This document shows positions 34,745 through 44,884 of a stretch of 64,000 nucleotides of DNA, in pieces. The number at the start of each line of letters is the position of its first letter. Within the stretch, counting starts at the first letter, position 1. The notes under the pieces were generated by a model. It saw only the letters and a list, made by a program, of their open reading frames with translations, did no database searches and had not been told where the DNA came from. The stretch is taken from the NCBI GenBank assembly GCA_030748575.1, contig JASMLR010000003.1, forward strand, positions 62,001 through 126,000. The letters run 5' to 3'. This stretch comes from Phycisphaerales bacterium (GTDB taxonomy: Bacteria > Planctomycetota > Phycisphaerae > Phycisphaerales > SM1A02). The position numbers were made by a program, and so were the translations under genes.

Positions 34745-36057
34745 TTCGTGCGGCGTCCAGGTGCCGTCTCGGGCAGCACGAAGCAGAGAATCAGCGACAG
34801 GCCAAAGAGCGCGGGTACGATCGCGATCGCCCAGCGAAACTGATCGGGAGACGCATCCTGGAGCAGGTCGGCTGTCTTGACGACGTGCCCCGCGGTGCGG
34901 TGAACGTTTGGCATCAGCGCTTCCGCCGTCAGGATCCAGCCGATGATGACCTGCACGCCTGCCGCAAGCATCATGCAGATGAAATTCGTGCATGCAATCG
35001 CCGTCCCGCGGAGCGCCTTCGGGCTGAGCTCCATCGCCACCGCAAACGTGACCGCTTGTGTGCTGGTCAGCAAGCCTCCGATCAACATGACGGTAAGGAG
35101 GCCCGTGTACCCGAGCATCTCAGGCCACATGAAGAGCAGCATGGTGACGCCACCGCCGACGCTTCCGACGATCAGCGGCCAGCGCCGCGATTCCATTCGG
35201 TCCGACACCATGCCGGCGAGCGGGCAGCCAATCAGCCAGCCGACGGCGAGCATGATGGTTGCGAAACTGGCTTGCTCTGCGGTGTATCCGCCTGCCGTCT
35301 CCATAAACGTGTTCCCCCACATGGCAGCAACCACGCTCAGGGGCTGATAGATGACCGCGGAGATCACACCCACGGCCCAGATTTTCCAGTTCCCAAGCAC
35401 GGTCGCAATGCCCCGGAGTATGCCGATGTTGGTCTCGTCCTCTTCTGTGAAACGGTCGTGGAACCAGTCTGGTCTTGGCGGGATGATGAGCAGCAGAAGC
35501 ACAGCCACGCCCACCCCGGCCCATCCGGCGGCCATCACGACATCTCGCCAGCCCCAGGTGGCGACCGCGTCCACCATGGGCGTCTGCCCGATGACCTCAC
35601 CGAGCATCCCTACGGCTGTAGTGATGCCAGCGATCAGGGCGAGCCGGCTTGGCGGGAACCACACTGTGGCGACATACACCGCGCCGACAAACGCGAACGC
35701 CGATCCGAAGCCAGCCATGCCCCGGGCCAGGCCAATGCTCTCGAGGCCACTCGCCCCACTGAAAATGAGGCACCCGCCGCCGACGATGGCCGCAGCGCCA
35801 ACCAGAAGAAACTTGGCGCCGAACCGATCAAACAGCCCGCCCACGACCAATTGCATAGGGGCGTACACCCACAGATAGATCGAGAGCGATCCGCTGAGAT
35901 CGACCGGGGTGGACTTGAGTTCGGTTGAGAGGTCCGACAGAATCACGCTGGGCATGACGCGTACAAAGAACTCATACAGGAAGAAAGTCGCCGCGACACC
36001 CCAGAAAACCCACCCGTACCAGTGGCCACGGTGAAGCCGGGAAGCCAGTGTTGTCAT
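34735..36057 (-). CDS. Major facilitator superfamily transporter
   Basis: A 440-residue inner-membrane protein with about twelve hydrophobic spans and the MFS loop 2-3 motif in GGLFDRFGAKFLLVGA, repeated in weaker form in the second half (GMVSDRMESRRWPLIVG). A cytoplasmic loop of about 40 residues separates the halves. The substrate is unknown; the neighbouring OprB-like porin could suggest uptake of a small organic solute. ATG 36057 is used; a GTG 15 bp upstream is also possible. A long open frame on the opposite strand is a composition artefact. Confidence 0.85.
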   Translation of the reverse strand: MTTLASRLHRGHWYGWVFWGVAATFFLYEFFVRVMPSVILSDLSTELKSTPVDLSGSLSIYLWVYAPMQLVVGGLFDRFGAKFLLVGAAAIVGGGCLIFSGASGLESIGLARGMAGFGSAFAFVGAVYVATVWFPPSRLALIAGITTAVGMLGEVIGQTPMVDAVATWGWRDVVMAAGWAGVGVAVLLLLIIPPRPDWFHDRFTEEDETNIGILRGIATVLGNWKIWAVGVISAVIYQPLSVVAAMWGNTFMETAGGYTAEQASFATIMLAVGWLIGCPLAGMVSDRMESRRWPLIVGSVGGGVTMLLFMWPEMLGYTGLLTVMLIGGLLTSTQAVTFAVAMELSPKALRGTAIACTNFICMMLAAGVQVIIGWILTAEALMPNVHRTAGHVVKTADLLQDASPDQFRWAIAIVPALFGLSLILCFVLPETAPGRRTNQA

Positions 36058-36130
36058 CCGCCTGCCGCCCACAGAACTTGATCATTCAGCATGGTGGCAC
36101 CGTAGCAGGCAGGTGCGATATCGTGGCGGC

Positions 36131-37582
36131 ATGCGACTTCGAACCGCCTTTGTTTCCCTCCTGCTCTCGACCACCATGGCGTCGGCGCAGGGCACCCCTG
36201 GAATGGGCGCCAACGACTCTGCATATGAAGCCGAGATGCGCCTCCAGCGGATGACCGGTCCACCCGGTGGTCTGCTCATGGAGAGTGGGGAGACTGAGAA
36301 ACTCGGCATCTGGGGCGCCCGATTCCCCACGCCGACCGGGCGGTTTCCCGTCGTCGATCACCCCGTGCATCTCGATCCGCTGTTCGAAACCGATCCCGCG
36401 CAGCCGATTGCTGATGTCATTGGTGAGCTTCGAAAGCAGATCTCGGATCCCCTCAGCCTGACGTGGGAACCCATGGCCGTCTGGACGTATCAGCACTCGA
36501 CGAAGGTGAAGCCCGGCGCTCCGCACGCGAAGTCGTTGCTGTGGACCGCGGTGTCCAGTACCTGGACCTTGTGGCAGGATCACGGGGACTATGGTCAGAT
36601 TTCGTGCCTGCTCCAGAACAACGTCGGCGTCGGCACGCCACTGGAGCCGTACATGGGTCCGGGAGTCGGCAATCCGACCATTGTCAACAACATCCTCGTG
36701 GGTCCGGGCGCTTCCGTTCAGTTGTACTGGCAGCAGTCCTTCCTTGAGGACTCGGTTCGACTTCGAATCGGCAAGATCAGCGACGCGAGCTTCTTCGATG
36801 CCAACGCGGTGGCCTACGACCCCGTGACGGGATTCATGGCGCTCGACTTCAACCAGAGCCTGACCAATCCGTTCCCCTCACGCGGCGCCGGGATGACGCT
36901 CTCGGCGGACCTCGGTGACAACGCGACCATCCGGGCGGGGACCTTGAATTCGGCCAGCGCGGGCGACACGAGCGGGTTTGACGGACTTGCGCTCGCCCAC
37001 CTCTTCACGATCTGCGAACTGGACATTCGGATTTTTCCGGAGGTGAATGGAACGCAGCGTGAAGGCCATCTCCGCTTCATGGGCTGGTACAACGCAATCG
37101 AGAATCCGATGGGCGGCGGCAACATCGGCGGCCCGGGCGTCACCTTCAATATGGACCTGGCAGTTGCGGACCATGCGACCGCCTTCTGCCGTGTCGGCTG
37201 GGGTAGTCAGGATGTGACCGTTTCCAACTTCGCCGTGTCCTGCGGCATTGGCGTATCCCACCCGTTCGGGCTCAAGAGTTGTCAGACCGGGATCGCCTTT
37301 GAGTACGCCCACATCACGCCCTTCGGCCGCGCGGCGGCGGGGTTCTATGAGCCGGGAGCGACCGGCTCAACCGCGTCGCCCGGAGGCGTGTACGGCCTGG
37401 GGTCCCTTCAGGCGCTGGGCGATCCGCTCCCCGGCGGCGAGCAGTTGATGTTGGAGTGGTACTGGCGGGTGCGGATGACCGAGTCGACCAACACCGGCCC
37501 CGTGGTGCAAGTGGTTCGCGACCCGGGTGTCGGGATCGATACGGCGGTCATCTGGGGCTGGCGGACGTCGATCTCGTTCTAG
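36131..37582 (+). CDS. OprB-like outer-membrane porin
   Basis: A 483-residue secreted protein with a signal peptide (cleavage after TMASA), alternating beta-strand pattern and a C-terminal Phe (WRTSISF) as in outer-membrane barrels. The middle contains SFFDANAVAYDPVTGFMALD and FPSRGAGMTLSADLGDN, similar to carbohydrate-selective OprB porins. It should let small polar solutes through the outer membrane. It lies 31 bp before two giant secreted proteins on the same strand and divergent from the MFS transporter, suggesting an uptake/oxidation unit. Confidence 0.68.
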   Translation: MRLRTAFVSLLLSTTMASAQGTPGMGANDSAYEAEMRLQRMTGPPGGLLMESGETEKLGIWGARFPTPTGRFPVVDHPVHLDPLFETDPAQPIADVIGELRKQISDPLSLTWEPMAVWTYQHSTKVKPGAPHAKSLLWTAVSSTWTLWQDHGDYGQISCLLQNNVGVGTPLEPYMGPGVGNPTIVNNILVGPGASVQLYWQQSFLEDSVRLRIGKISDASFFDANAVAYDPVTGFMALDFNQSLTNPFPSRGAGMTLSADLGDNATIRAGTLNSASAGDTSGFDGLALAHLFTICELDIRIFPEVNGTQREGHLRFMGWYNAIENPMGGGNIGGPGVTFNMDLAVADHATAFCRVGWGSQDVTVSNFAVSCGIGVSHPFGLKSCQTGIAFEYAHITPFGRAAAGFYEPGATGSTASPGGVYGLGSLQALGDPLPGGEQLMLEWYWRVRMTESTNTGPVVQVVRDPGVGIDTAVIWGWRTSISF

Positions 37583-37613
37583 GGCATCTCCGCGGGGCAG
37601 GAGGGTTCGTTCC

Positions 37614-40600
37614 ATGGCGATCATGCTGCTCTCAGTGCTGCTGATGCAGGCTGATCCCCAGACACCTGTGGTCCCCGCGGGGTACAGGATTGAGATGGCC
37701 GCCGACGCTCCGGTCATGCTCGATACGGCAGCGTTCTGCTTTGACACTTCGGGCAATCTCTACCTTGCGGAGACGCAGCGGCAGGATCGGGGCGTCGAGG
37801 ACAATCGAAACTCCCCGTTCTGGCTTGTGGACGATCTTGCCTCCCGAACCGTTGATGACCGCTATCGGGTCTTCGAGAAGTGGGCGCACAAACGCGAGAA
37901 CGGGATCGACTTCTACCGAGCGTGGGCCGACGAAGTCGTTCGACTCACGGACACGGATGGTGACGGCGTGTTTGACGAGCGGACGCGGTTTGCGGGCCCG
38001 TTCAACGAAGTCCTCGACGGGGGCGGAGCCGGGCTCCTCTCCATGGGTGGAGACATCTGGTACACGAATATCCCACACCTCTGGAGGCTCCGGGATGTCG
38101 ATGGCGACGGCGTCGCCGATGAGCGGACATCGCTTCACCATGGATTTGGCGTTCGGGTCGCTCTCCGCGGTCATGACATGCATGGCCTGGTGATGGGCCC
38201 GGACGGGCGGGTCTACTGGTCTATTGGTGACCGCGGGTACCACGTCAAACTGCCGGACGGCCGCGTGCTGGAAGACCCACACAGCGGCGCGGTCTTTCGA
38301 TGCGAACCCGACGGCTCGGACCTGGAGGTCTTTCACCGCGGGCTCCGTAATCCACAGGAACTCGCATTTGATCGGTGGGGCAATCTCTTCACCGGTGACA
38401 ACAACTCTGACAGCGAAGATCGCGCCCGTGTCGTCTATGTCGCCGAGGGCGGCGAGACCGGCTGGGACATGGCGTACCAGACGCTTGTCGGGGATAACGA
38501 TCGTGGTCCATGGGTTCAGGAAGGAATCTGGAAAACGGATCATGACGGCCGGCCTGCATGGGTGCTTCCGCCCATCTCGTACATCGGGAGCGGTCCGTCC
38601 GGGCTCACCTATCTCCCCGGGCCGGGGCATGACGATCGATATGACGACCGCTTCCTCCTGTGCGACTTTCGTGGCACTCCTCAGCACAGCAGTGTGCTGG
38701 CGTTCGGTGTCGAGCCGGCGGGGGCGGGCTTTGAAGTGGTGGACATTCACCCGTTTGTCGACGGCGTTCTGTGCACGGACGTCGACATGGGTTGGGACGG
38801 TTCGGTGTATGTGTCTGACTGGGTGCAGGGGTGGGGGAGTTCACAGACTGGCAGGCTGTGGCGGATCACCCACGATGAACGCGCAGCCGCGCCGGTGGTC
38901 GCCGAGGCGGGCCGCATCGCGGCTGAGGGACTCGAAGGCCGGTCCATTGAGGCGCTTTCAGATCTTTTCTCGCACGCTGACATGCGCATTCGACTTCGCG
39001 CCCAGTGGGAACTTGCATCGCGGAAAGAGGCCGGGCTGGCCGCACTGGAGCAGTTGGCCGAAAGCGATCATCAACTCACCCGCCTGCACGCCATCTGGGG
39101 TCTGGGCATGGTTGACCGCCGTATGGGCGGGGGCACGCGTGCCGGTGAGCGTGTTCAGGACCTGGCCTGGCATGACGACGCCGAGACGCGGGTGCAGGCA
39201 GCCAAGGTGCTTGGGGACCTGACGCGTGCCGAAGCCGTTGACGATCTCATCAGTTTGGCCTTTGATGCATCACCACGGGTCGCCTATCACGCGTTGATCG
39301 CGTTGGGGAAGACTGGTGACGCGCAGGCCATCGATGTAGCGGCGGAAGTGCTGTGGGCCAACGCCGATGAAGATCCATGGATCCGCCACGCGTGCGTGAT
39401 GGCGCTCGCGGGCACCAAAGACGAAGAGCGACTCGTTCTGTTGCTCGGTGACGCCCAGCCAGCCGTGCGTCTGGGCGCGGTGCTGGCGCTCAGGCGGCTG
39501 CGGAGCGAGTCAGTCGCTTTGGCGCTCCACGATCCGGATTCGTTCATTGCCGCGGAAGCGGCACGCGCCATTCACGACGCTGAGATTCAGGCAGCCATGC
39601 CGGCGCTGGCCGATGCCGCCGCCTGCCTTCCGCCTGGCGACAGCCGAGCCGCCCGCAGCGTCGGCCGCCGCGCGGTCGAGGCCGCCGTGCGGCGAGGCTC
39701 AGCAGCCGACGCCGAGGCACTTGCCCGCGCAGCATGCCGGGACGACGTTGCACCGATTGTGCGGCTGGAAGCGGCCAGAGGGCTTGCGGATTGGGCGGCT
39801 CCCGGGCCGCGAGACCGCGTGACCGGGCGATTCCGGGACCTGCCCGCGCGTGATGCCGAACGCTGCAGGCCGGCGGTTCAAGCGCTCCTGCCGACGATTG
39901 CATCCGCTGCGGGCGAGTTGGGGGAGCGAGGGCGGGAGGCGGCCGACGTGTTCGGCGTGTCGCTGGACCCCCAGGCGCTCATGGACACGCTCCAGTCGGC
40001 TGATCAGCCCGTGACGACGCGGGTGGACTGCCTGCGCAGCCTCGTTGCCATCGAAGCCTTGCAAGACGCCGCCGTGGATGCCGCGATCAGGAGCGGCCGT
40101 CCGGCGCTCCACGCCGAGGCCATTCGCCGTGCGCGGCCGGATGCCGCCGTCAGATTGGCGCGTGCAGGCCTGGCCGGCACGGCTCCGGAGGTGCACCGAG
40201 CGGCCTTCGAGGTCATTGCAGACGTTGAGGGGCCGCAGGCACTCGCTCAGTTCGAATCACATGTCACCGACGCCACGCGGCTGGACTTCCTGCTGGCGCA
40301 GTCTCCAGGCCGGGACGATGACGCAGCCTGGGCTGCGGCGCTGCACGGAGGTGACCCTCGCCGAGGCCGGACGCTCGCTGAACATCACTCCTCGGCGTCA
40401 TGTCTTCGATGCCACGTCATTGAGGGCCGAGGTGGCATTGCGGGACCGCCGCTCATGGATGTCGGCGCGAGGCTTTCCAGGGCAGACCTGTTGCAGTCGA
40501 TCGTGTCGCCGCAAGCCGTCATCGCGGAGGGGTATGGGGCCATGTCGGCCATGCCGGAGATGCGAGAGACGCTGACGCCCGCCGAAGTTCGCGACATGGT

Positions 40601-40637
40601 GGCCTACCTTGCCACCTGCCGAGGAGCCGAGCATTGA
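37614..40637 (+). CDS. PVC-type secreted propeller-HEAT-cytochrome c protein
   Basis: A 1007-residue exported protein of the planctomycete membrane-bound dehydrogenase type. After a short signal peptide, residues 20-430 form a sugar/sorbosone-dehydrogenase-like beta-propeller with D-x-D-G-D-G calcium loops (LTDTDGDGVFDE, DVDGDGVADE) and GLRNPQELAFDRWGNLFTGDN. Residues 440-900 are HEAT-like helical repeats. Residues 930-934 (CLRCH) bind haem c covalently, with a Met-rich region (GAMSAMPEM) downstream as possible axial ligand. ATG 37614 has GGAGGG before it. Its stop overlaps the TTG start of the next gene. Substrate unknown; the architecture suggests oxidation of a sugar alcohol or similar compound outside the cytoplasm. 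Confidence 0.85.
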   Translation: MAIMLLSVLLMQADPQTPVVPAGYRIEMAADAPVMLDTAAFCFDTSGNLYLAETQRQDRGVEDNRNSPFWLVDDLASRTVDDRYRVFEKWAHKRENGIDFYRAWADEVVRLTDTDGDGVFDERTRFAGPFNEVLDGGGAGLLSMGGDIWYTNIPHLWRLRDVDGDGVADERTSLHHGFGVRVALRGHDMHGLVMGPDGRVYWSIGDRGYHVKLPDGRVLEDPHSGAVFRCEPDGSDLEVFHRGLRNPQELAFDRWGNLFTGDNNSDSEDRARVVYVAEGGETGWDMAYQTLVGDNDRGPWVQEGIWKTDHDGRPAWVLPPISYIGSGPSGLTYLPGPGHDDRYDDRFLLCDFRGTPQHSSVLAFGVEPAGAGFEVVDIHPFVDGVLCTDVDMGWDGSVYVSDWVQGWGSSQTGRLWRITHDERAAAPVVAEAGRIAAEGLEGRSIEALSDLFSHADMRIRLRAQWELASRKEAGLAALEQLAESDHQLTRLHAIWGLGMVDRRMGGGTRAGERVQDLAWHDDAETRVQAAKVLGDLTRAEAVDDLISLAFDASPRVAYHALIALGKTGDAQAIDVAAEVLWANADEDPWIRHACVMALAGTKDEERLVLLLGDAQPAVRLGAVLALRRLRSESVALALHDPDSFIAAEAARAIHDAEIQAAMPALADAAACLPPGDSRAARSVGRRAVEAAVRRGSAADAEALARAACRDDVAPIVRLEAARGLADWAAPGPRDRVTGRFRDLPARDAERCRPAVQALLPTIASAAGELGERGREAADVFGVSLDPQALMDTLQSADQPVTTRVDCLRSLVAIEALQDAAVDAAIRSGRPALHAEAIRRARPDAAVRLARAGLAGTAPEVHRAAFEVIADVEGPQALAQFESHVTDATRLDFLLAQSPGRDDDAAWAAALHGGDPRRGRTLAEHHSSASCLRCHVIEGRGGIAGPPLMDVGARLSRADLLQSIVSPQAVIAEGYGAMSAMPEMRETLTPAEVRDMVAYLATCRGAEH

Positions 40638-43600
40638 AGTCGCTGATCCTCGCCGCAGCCATGGCCGCGCCGTCGCCCTTGCTGCAACTGGAGTCCGGCG
40701 ACACGATCAGCATCGTGGGCAACACGTTTGCTGAACGCATGCAGCACCATCCGTGGTTTGAGGCCGGCCTGCGGGCCGCTCGACCGGAGCTCGACCTGCA
40801 CCTGCGGAACTTCGGGTGGAGCGGAGACGAGGTGGCGATGCAGCCTCGTCCGCTCAACTTTGCTGGCATGCAGGCGCATCTGGAACGCGTTGGAACCGAT
40901 GTCGTCATCGCGTGCTTTGGAATGAACGAGTCCTTCGGAGGCGAGGAAGGGCTGGTTGCGTTTCGCAGCGACCTGGCTGCCTGGCTGGATGCCCACGCTG
41001 GCTACCGCGTCATTCTTGTGTCGCCCATCGCACATGAGTCGCTGGGCGAACGCATGCCGGACGGGACGTCCCACACGTTTGATCTGGGGCGGTACACGCA
41101 GGTGATGCGTGAGGAAGCGGCCAGCCGCGGCGTCGCGTTCATCGATCTTCACTGGCCGACCAGGGAGGCCATGGGCGGCCGCGACGACCTGACCATCAAC
41201 GGCATTCATCTCAACGACGCCGGGTACCGCCTGGTCGCTCGTGAAATGCTCGTTCGTTCTGGAATTGATCCCTCCGGCATGGAGTCGGTGACCGAGCCGC
41301 GTCTGGCAGACATCCGAGAGAAGAACCGATTCGCCTTTGAGCGATTCCGGCCGATCAATACGGAGTATGTCTACGGCAGGCGATTCGAACCGTTCGGCGT
41401 CGACAACTTCCCGCGTGAGATGGACCGGCTGGAGCGTATTGCATTGGAGGCAGACGCGGCCCTGCTTGCGGGCGAGCGTGTCGACGGCGAACGCATCATC
41501 GCGGACATGGAGCCGCCATGGATTCCTGAGGTAGGCGAAGCTGGGTGGGACGAGGTCGCGACGGCTCCGGAGGACCGCGCTGTGCCCGCCGCGGCGGCGC
41601 AGGTGAACAACTTTGTGCTGCCCGATGGATGGTCGATCAACTGCTTCGCCAGCGAGGAAGACTTCCCGGAACTTGCGAATCCCATCGCCATGAACTTCGA
41701 CGGCGAAGGGAGGCTTTGGGTCGTCGTGTCACCGACCTATCCGCACGTTCAGCCAGGCGCGTCACCGGACGACAAACTCATTGTCCTGGAGGACACCGAT
41801 CGGGACGGGCGTGCTGACACGCTCACGGTGTTTGCTGATGGGCTCTACATCCCCACCGGCTTTGCGACCAACGGCGATGAAGCCTGGGTGGTCAGCCAGC
41901 CAAACCTGCTACACGTTGCGGATACGGATGGCGACGGTGTGTCGGATACGCGTGAGATCGTGCTGCACGGATTCGGGCCGGAGGACAGTCACCACGCGAT
42001 GTCGGCCTTCGCCAGGCCGCCTGGAGGGAGTCTGTACTTTCAGGAGGGGACCTTCCACCACAGCCAGATCGAGTCGCCGGCCGGGCCCGCGCGTTCGACT
42101 GACGCGGCCGTGTACCGGTTTGATCCGCACACGGGAGACGTCGAGGTCGCATCGAGTTGGCCATGGGCAAACCCGTGGGGGCATGTCGTCGATCGATGGG
42201 GCCGCAGCATCATCACGGACGGGACGAGCGCAACCTCCCGGCGGCTGAGCCACATCGCCGGCGCGCACCAATATCCGGATGACCTCAAGGGAGATGCGGC
42301 GATTCGCGGCGTACCGTCATTCACGCCGGCCAATCGTCGGCCGGGTGGCGGTACCGAGATTCTCGGCGGCGCGCACGTGGGCAGTGATGCGCAGGGCCGC
42401 CTTGTGATTCCGCAGAACATTGGATACCACGGCCTGCACTGGTACGACCTGAGCGAAGTCGACTCCGGGTTTGCTGCCGAGCCGATCGATCCGGACTTCG
42501 TGTACTCCAGGGACCCGACGTGCCGGCCGGTGGATGTCGAAGTGGGGCCCGATGGCGCGGTCTACATGCTGGACTGGTCCAACCCGATTGTCGGTCACAT
42601 GCAGTTCAGCGTGCGTGACCCGCGGCGAGACCACACCCATGGCCGTGTGTGGCGCATCACGCGGGACGATCAGCCGCCCAACGACTGGGCCCAACGCAAG
42701 ACGTTGGAAATCCCCGCGCTTCTGGAAGCGATCAAGGGAACCGATCCCTGGGCCGTTCGCCGCAGCAGACTGGAGTTGCACCGTCGTCCGTCAGATGAAG
42801 TGCTTCCAGAGGCGAAGGCGTGGGCGTCGGGTTCAGAACGCGACCTGCTCGAGGTCCTGTGGCTCCATCAGGCACATGGCGTGGTCGATCCAGACCTGCT
42901 GGATCGCGTTCTTGCCTCGGAGGACCCGAGGGCCCGGGCCGCGGGCGTGGCGGTGCTCAGCGCATGGCGTGACGACGTCGATCCGCTGCCGCGGTTGCAG
43001 CGGGCGGTGCTGGATGCAGATGCCGGTGTTCGGCTCGAAGCCATCCTCGCTTTGGGCTTCGTGCAGGACCCGCGGTCGGTGGAACTGCTGGCGCTGGCCA
43101 TGCGGCAACCGGTGGATGCCGGGATGCGGGCAGTCCTGACGCGATCGCTGCACATGCTGGAGCCGTGGGGGACGCCAGGCGGCCCGGGTACCGAAGCGTG
43201 GAGGCTGCGGAAACTCGATGACGCGGCGCTTCTGGCTGCGCCCCTCGGATTCTTCTCGGCTGCGGAGCGGCTGCATCGCGGCTCGCTTGATCGGGAGGTC
43301 CGCATGGAAGCGGCCGCGTGGCTTGCGGCCCAGTCGGGCCGCTCGGTGGTCGCCGAGGTCTGGGATGCGGCGAGGACGATGCCGACCGGAGGGGCCGCGG
43401 ATCTGCTTTGCTCGATGGATCCCGAAGCACTGGGCACGATTGAGGACGCGCTCAGCGAAGCGGCAGCAGATCACGCCAGCGGCGCGGTGCGGCAGTTGGC
43501 ATGGGCCGCCATCGCGGGCATGTGGGGCTGGGATCGCGCGTGGGAGGCCGCCCACGAGCCACGCTCCACCAGGTCTCGCGTGGACCTGCTGGAAGCCCTG

Positions 43601-44683
43601 GCTGTCTGGCCGCAGGCTGGCAGGGACGGGGCAGACCAGGCTGTGGCCGGCATGCTTGCGGGCGGCCCGATGCCCGAACGCCCCACGCTGCGTGGCGGCC
43701 GCGTACGCGTCGAATTGGAGGGGTCGGCCACGCTCACGCTGGCCGAGGTGGAGGTCTTCAGCGGCAGCGAGAACGTCGCCCTCGGTCGGCCGTGCGCGCA
43801 GTCGACCACGAACTGGGACGGGGTTGCAGGAAGGGCGGTCGACGGGGACTCCACCGGGGCATGGGCCGCCGGCACGTCCACGCACACACGCGAAGGTGCG
43901 CCCGCGCCGTGGTGGGAGGTGGACCTTGGAGCGGCCGCGCCCATCGATCGGATCGTGGTGCACAACCGAACCGACCGGCCGTATCACAAGCGGCTGGATG
44001 GGTATCGGGTTCGCGTCTTGACGGAGACTGGCGAGGAGGTCTGGCTGAGCGAGCGTCGACCGGCCCCCGAGTATCGCGATGAGATCGTGGTCGGCGGCGA
44101 TGCAGACGATCCGGTGCTGGCTGCAGCCATGCATGCGCTTGCGGCGATGTCGCCCACGACGGAGACGGTTGCGGTGCTGCAGAAGTGGGTAGAAGGTGGC
44201 CGTGACCATCTGCGGATGGAAGCGGTCGAGGCGATGGACCGGATTGCACTCGACCGCTGGCCGGCTTCGGCGGTGCGGTACCGGCCGGCCCGCATTCGTA
44301 TCGAGGCGGTTCCCCACAAGATGGTCTATGACACCACGCGGTTCGATGTGACTGCAGGACAGTTCGTTGTGATTGAACTGGTCAATGCCGACGACATGCC
44401 GCACAACCTGGTTGTTGCCAAGCCAGGTTCCCTTCGCCGCATTGGCCGCGCCGCCGACGCTCAGGGCATGGATGGCGATGCCGCAGCACGAGGGTACGTG
44501 CCGGATGATGCCGGCATTCTGCACGCCACTCCGCTCGTTTTGCCTGGGGAGACCGGGACGGTGCGGTTCTTTGCGCCAGATCGGCCTGGCCGGTATCCCT
44601 ACATCTGCACCTATCCGGCGCACTGGCAGATGATGAATGGCGTGATGGGTGTGAAGCAATCGCGTGTTGAGAAGAATCCCTGA
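40634..44683 (+). CDS. Giant secreted SGNH-propeller-HEAT-discoidin-cupredoxin protein
   Basis: A 1349-residue protein. A short signal peptide is followed by: an SGNH-hydrolase-like domain (about 20-215: GWSGDEV, FGMNESFGGEEG, NGIHLNDAGY with His192); a PVC-type propeller (about 325-680); HEAT-like helices (about 690-1010); a discoidin/F5-8C-like segment (about 1030-1130: AVDGDSTGAW, WWEVDLGAAAPIDRIVVHNR); and a C-terminal cupredoxin (about 1225-1345) with type-1 copper ligands His1257, Cys1325, His1330 and Met1333 or 1334. The normal SGNH Ser (GDS) reads GNT and the D-x-x-H Asp is Asn, so esterase activity is doubtful. The start is TTG 40634, coupled to the preceding gene. The last 154 bp of similarity recur at 48351. 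Confidence 0.85.
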   Translation: MKSLILAAAMAAPSPLLQLESGDTISIVGNTFAERMQHHPWFEAGLRAARPELDLHLRNFGWSGDEVAMQPRPLNFAGMQAHLERVGTDVVIACFGMNESFGGEEGLVAFRSDLAAWLDAHAGYRVILVSPIAHESLGERMPDGTSHTFDLGRYTQVMREEAASRGVAFIDLHWPTREAMGGRDDLTINGIHLNDAGYRLVAREMLVRSGIDPSGMESVTEPRLADIREKNRFAFERFRPINTEYVYGRRFEPFGVDNFPREMDRLERIALEADAALLAGERVDGERIIADMEPPWIPEVGEAGWDEVATAPEDRAVPAAAAQVNNFVLPDGWSINCFASEEDFPELANPIAMNFDGEGRLWVVVSPTYPHVQPGASPDDKLIVLEDTDRDGRADTLTVFADGLYIPTGFATNGDEAWVVSQPNLLHVADTDGDGVSDTREIVLHGFGPEDSHHAMSAFARPPGGSLYFQEGTFHHSQIESPAGPARSTDAAVYRFDPHTGDVEVASSWPWANPWGHVVDRWGRSIITDGTSATSRRLSHIAGAHQYPDDLKGDAAIRGVPSFTPANRRPGGGTEILGGAHVGSDAQGRLVIPQNIGYHGLHWYDLSEVDSGFAAEPIDPDFVYSRDPTCRPVDVEVGPDGAVYMLDWSNPIVGHMQFSVRDPRRDHTHGRVWRITRDDQPPNDWAQRKTLEIPALLEAIKGTDPWAVRRSRLELHRRPSDEVLPEAKAWASGSERDLLEVLWLHQAHGVVDPDLLDRVLASEDPRARAAGVAVLSAWRDDVDPLPRLQRAVLDADAGVRLEAILALGFVQDPRSVELLALAMRQPVDAGMRAVLTRSLHMLEPWGTPGGPGTEAWRLRKLDDAALLAAPLGFFSAAERLHRGSLDREVRMEAAAWLAAQSGRSVVAEVWDAARTMPTGGAADLLCSMDPEALGTIEDALSEAAADHASGAVRQLAWAAIAGMWGWDRAWEAAHEPRSTRSRVDLLEALAVWPQAGRDGADQAVAGMLAGGPMPERPTLRGGRVRVELEGSATLTLAEVEVFSGSENVALGRPCAQSTTNWDGVAGRAVDGDSTGAWAAGTSTHTREGAPAPWWEVDLGAAAPIDRIVVHNRTDRPYHKRLDGYRVRVLTETGEEVWLSERRPAPEYRDEIVVGGDADDPVLAAAMHALAAMSPTTETVAVLQKWVEGGRDHLRMEAVEAMDRIALDRWPASAVRYRPARIRIEAVPHKMVYDTTRFDVTAGQFVVIELVNADDMPHNLVVAKPGSLRRIGRAADAQGMDGDAAARGYVPDDAGILHATPLVLPGETGTVRFFAPDRPGRYPYICTYPAHWQMMNGVMGVKQSRVEKNP
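44500..44653 (+). repeat. 154-bp direct repeat, copy A
   Basis: This stretch inside the 3' end of the cupredoxin gene is repeated at 48351-48504 in the same orientation with three mismatches in 154 positions. It encodes the copper-binding C-terminus (PDDAGILHATPL through MNGVMGV). The two copies bracket a lower-GC island. Confidence 0.93.
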
Positions 44684-44884
44684 AGACTGACCTCACATTG
44701 CTCGGGAAACGGCTTTGCACGCTCCTTCGATCTCAGTGGCGGCAGGGTGGCTGGGACAGCTGTCCTGCCCGCAGGACTCCGGTTACAGGATTCGAACGGT
44801 GCGCGCATAGTGGGCGTTCATGAACGGAGTATGATGTGCAAGCAGTCGGGAGGACAGGGACGCGGGTCGGCGTAGGGATCGCAC

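Noticed and set aside
34885-35928. 347-codon plus-strand frame inside the MFS gene
   Set aside because: Very polar, His/Asp-rich translation, antisense to a clear twelve-span transporter.
42833-44659. 608-codon minus-strand frame opposite the cupredoxin fusion
   Set aside because: No domain pattern and fully antisense to a well-supported gene.
44684-44884. Search for a mobile-element end or integrase between the repeat and the sigma-factor gene
   Set aside because: No terminal inverted repeats, target-site duplication or recombinase gene were seen, only a short GGACAGCTGTCC palindrome; so no insertion sequence is called.
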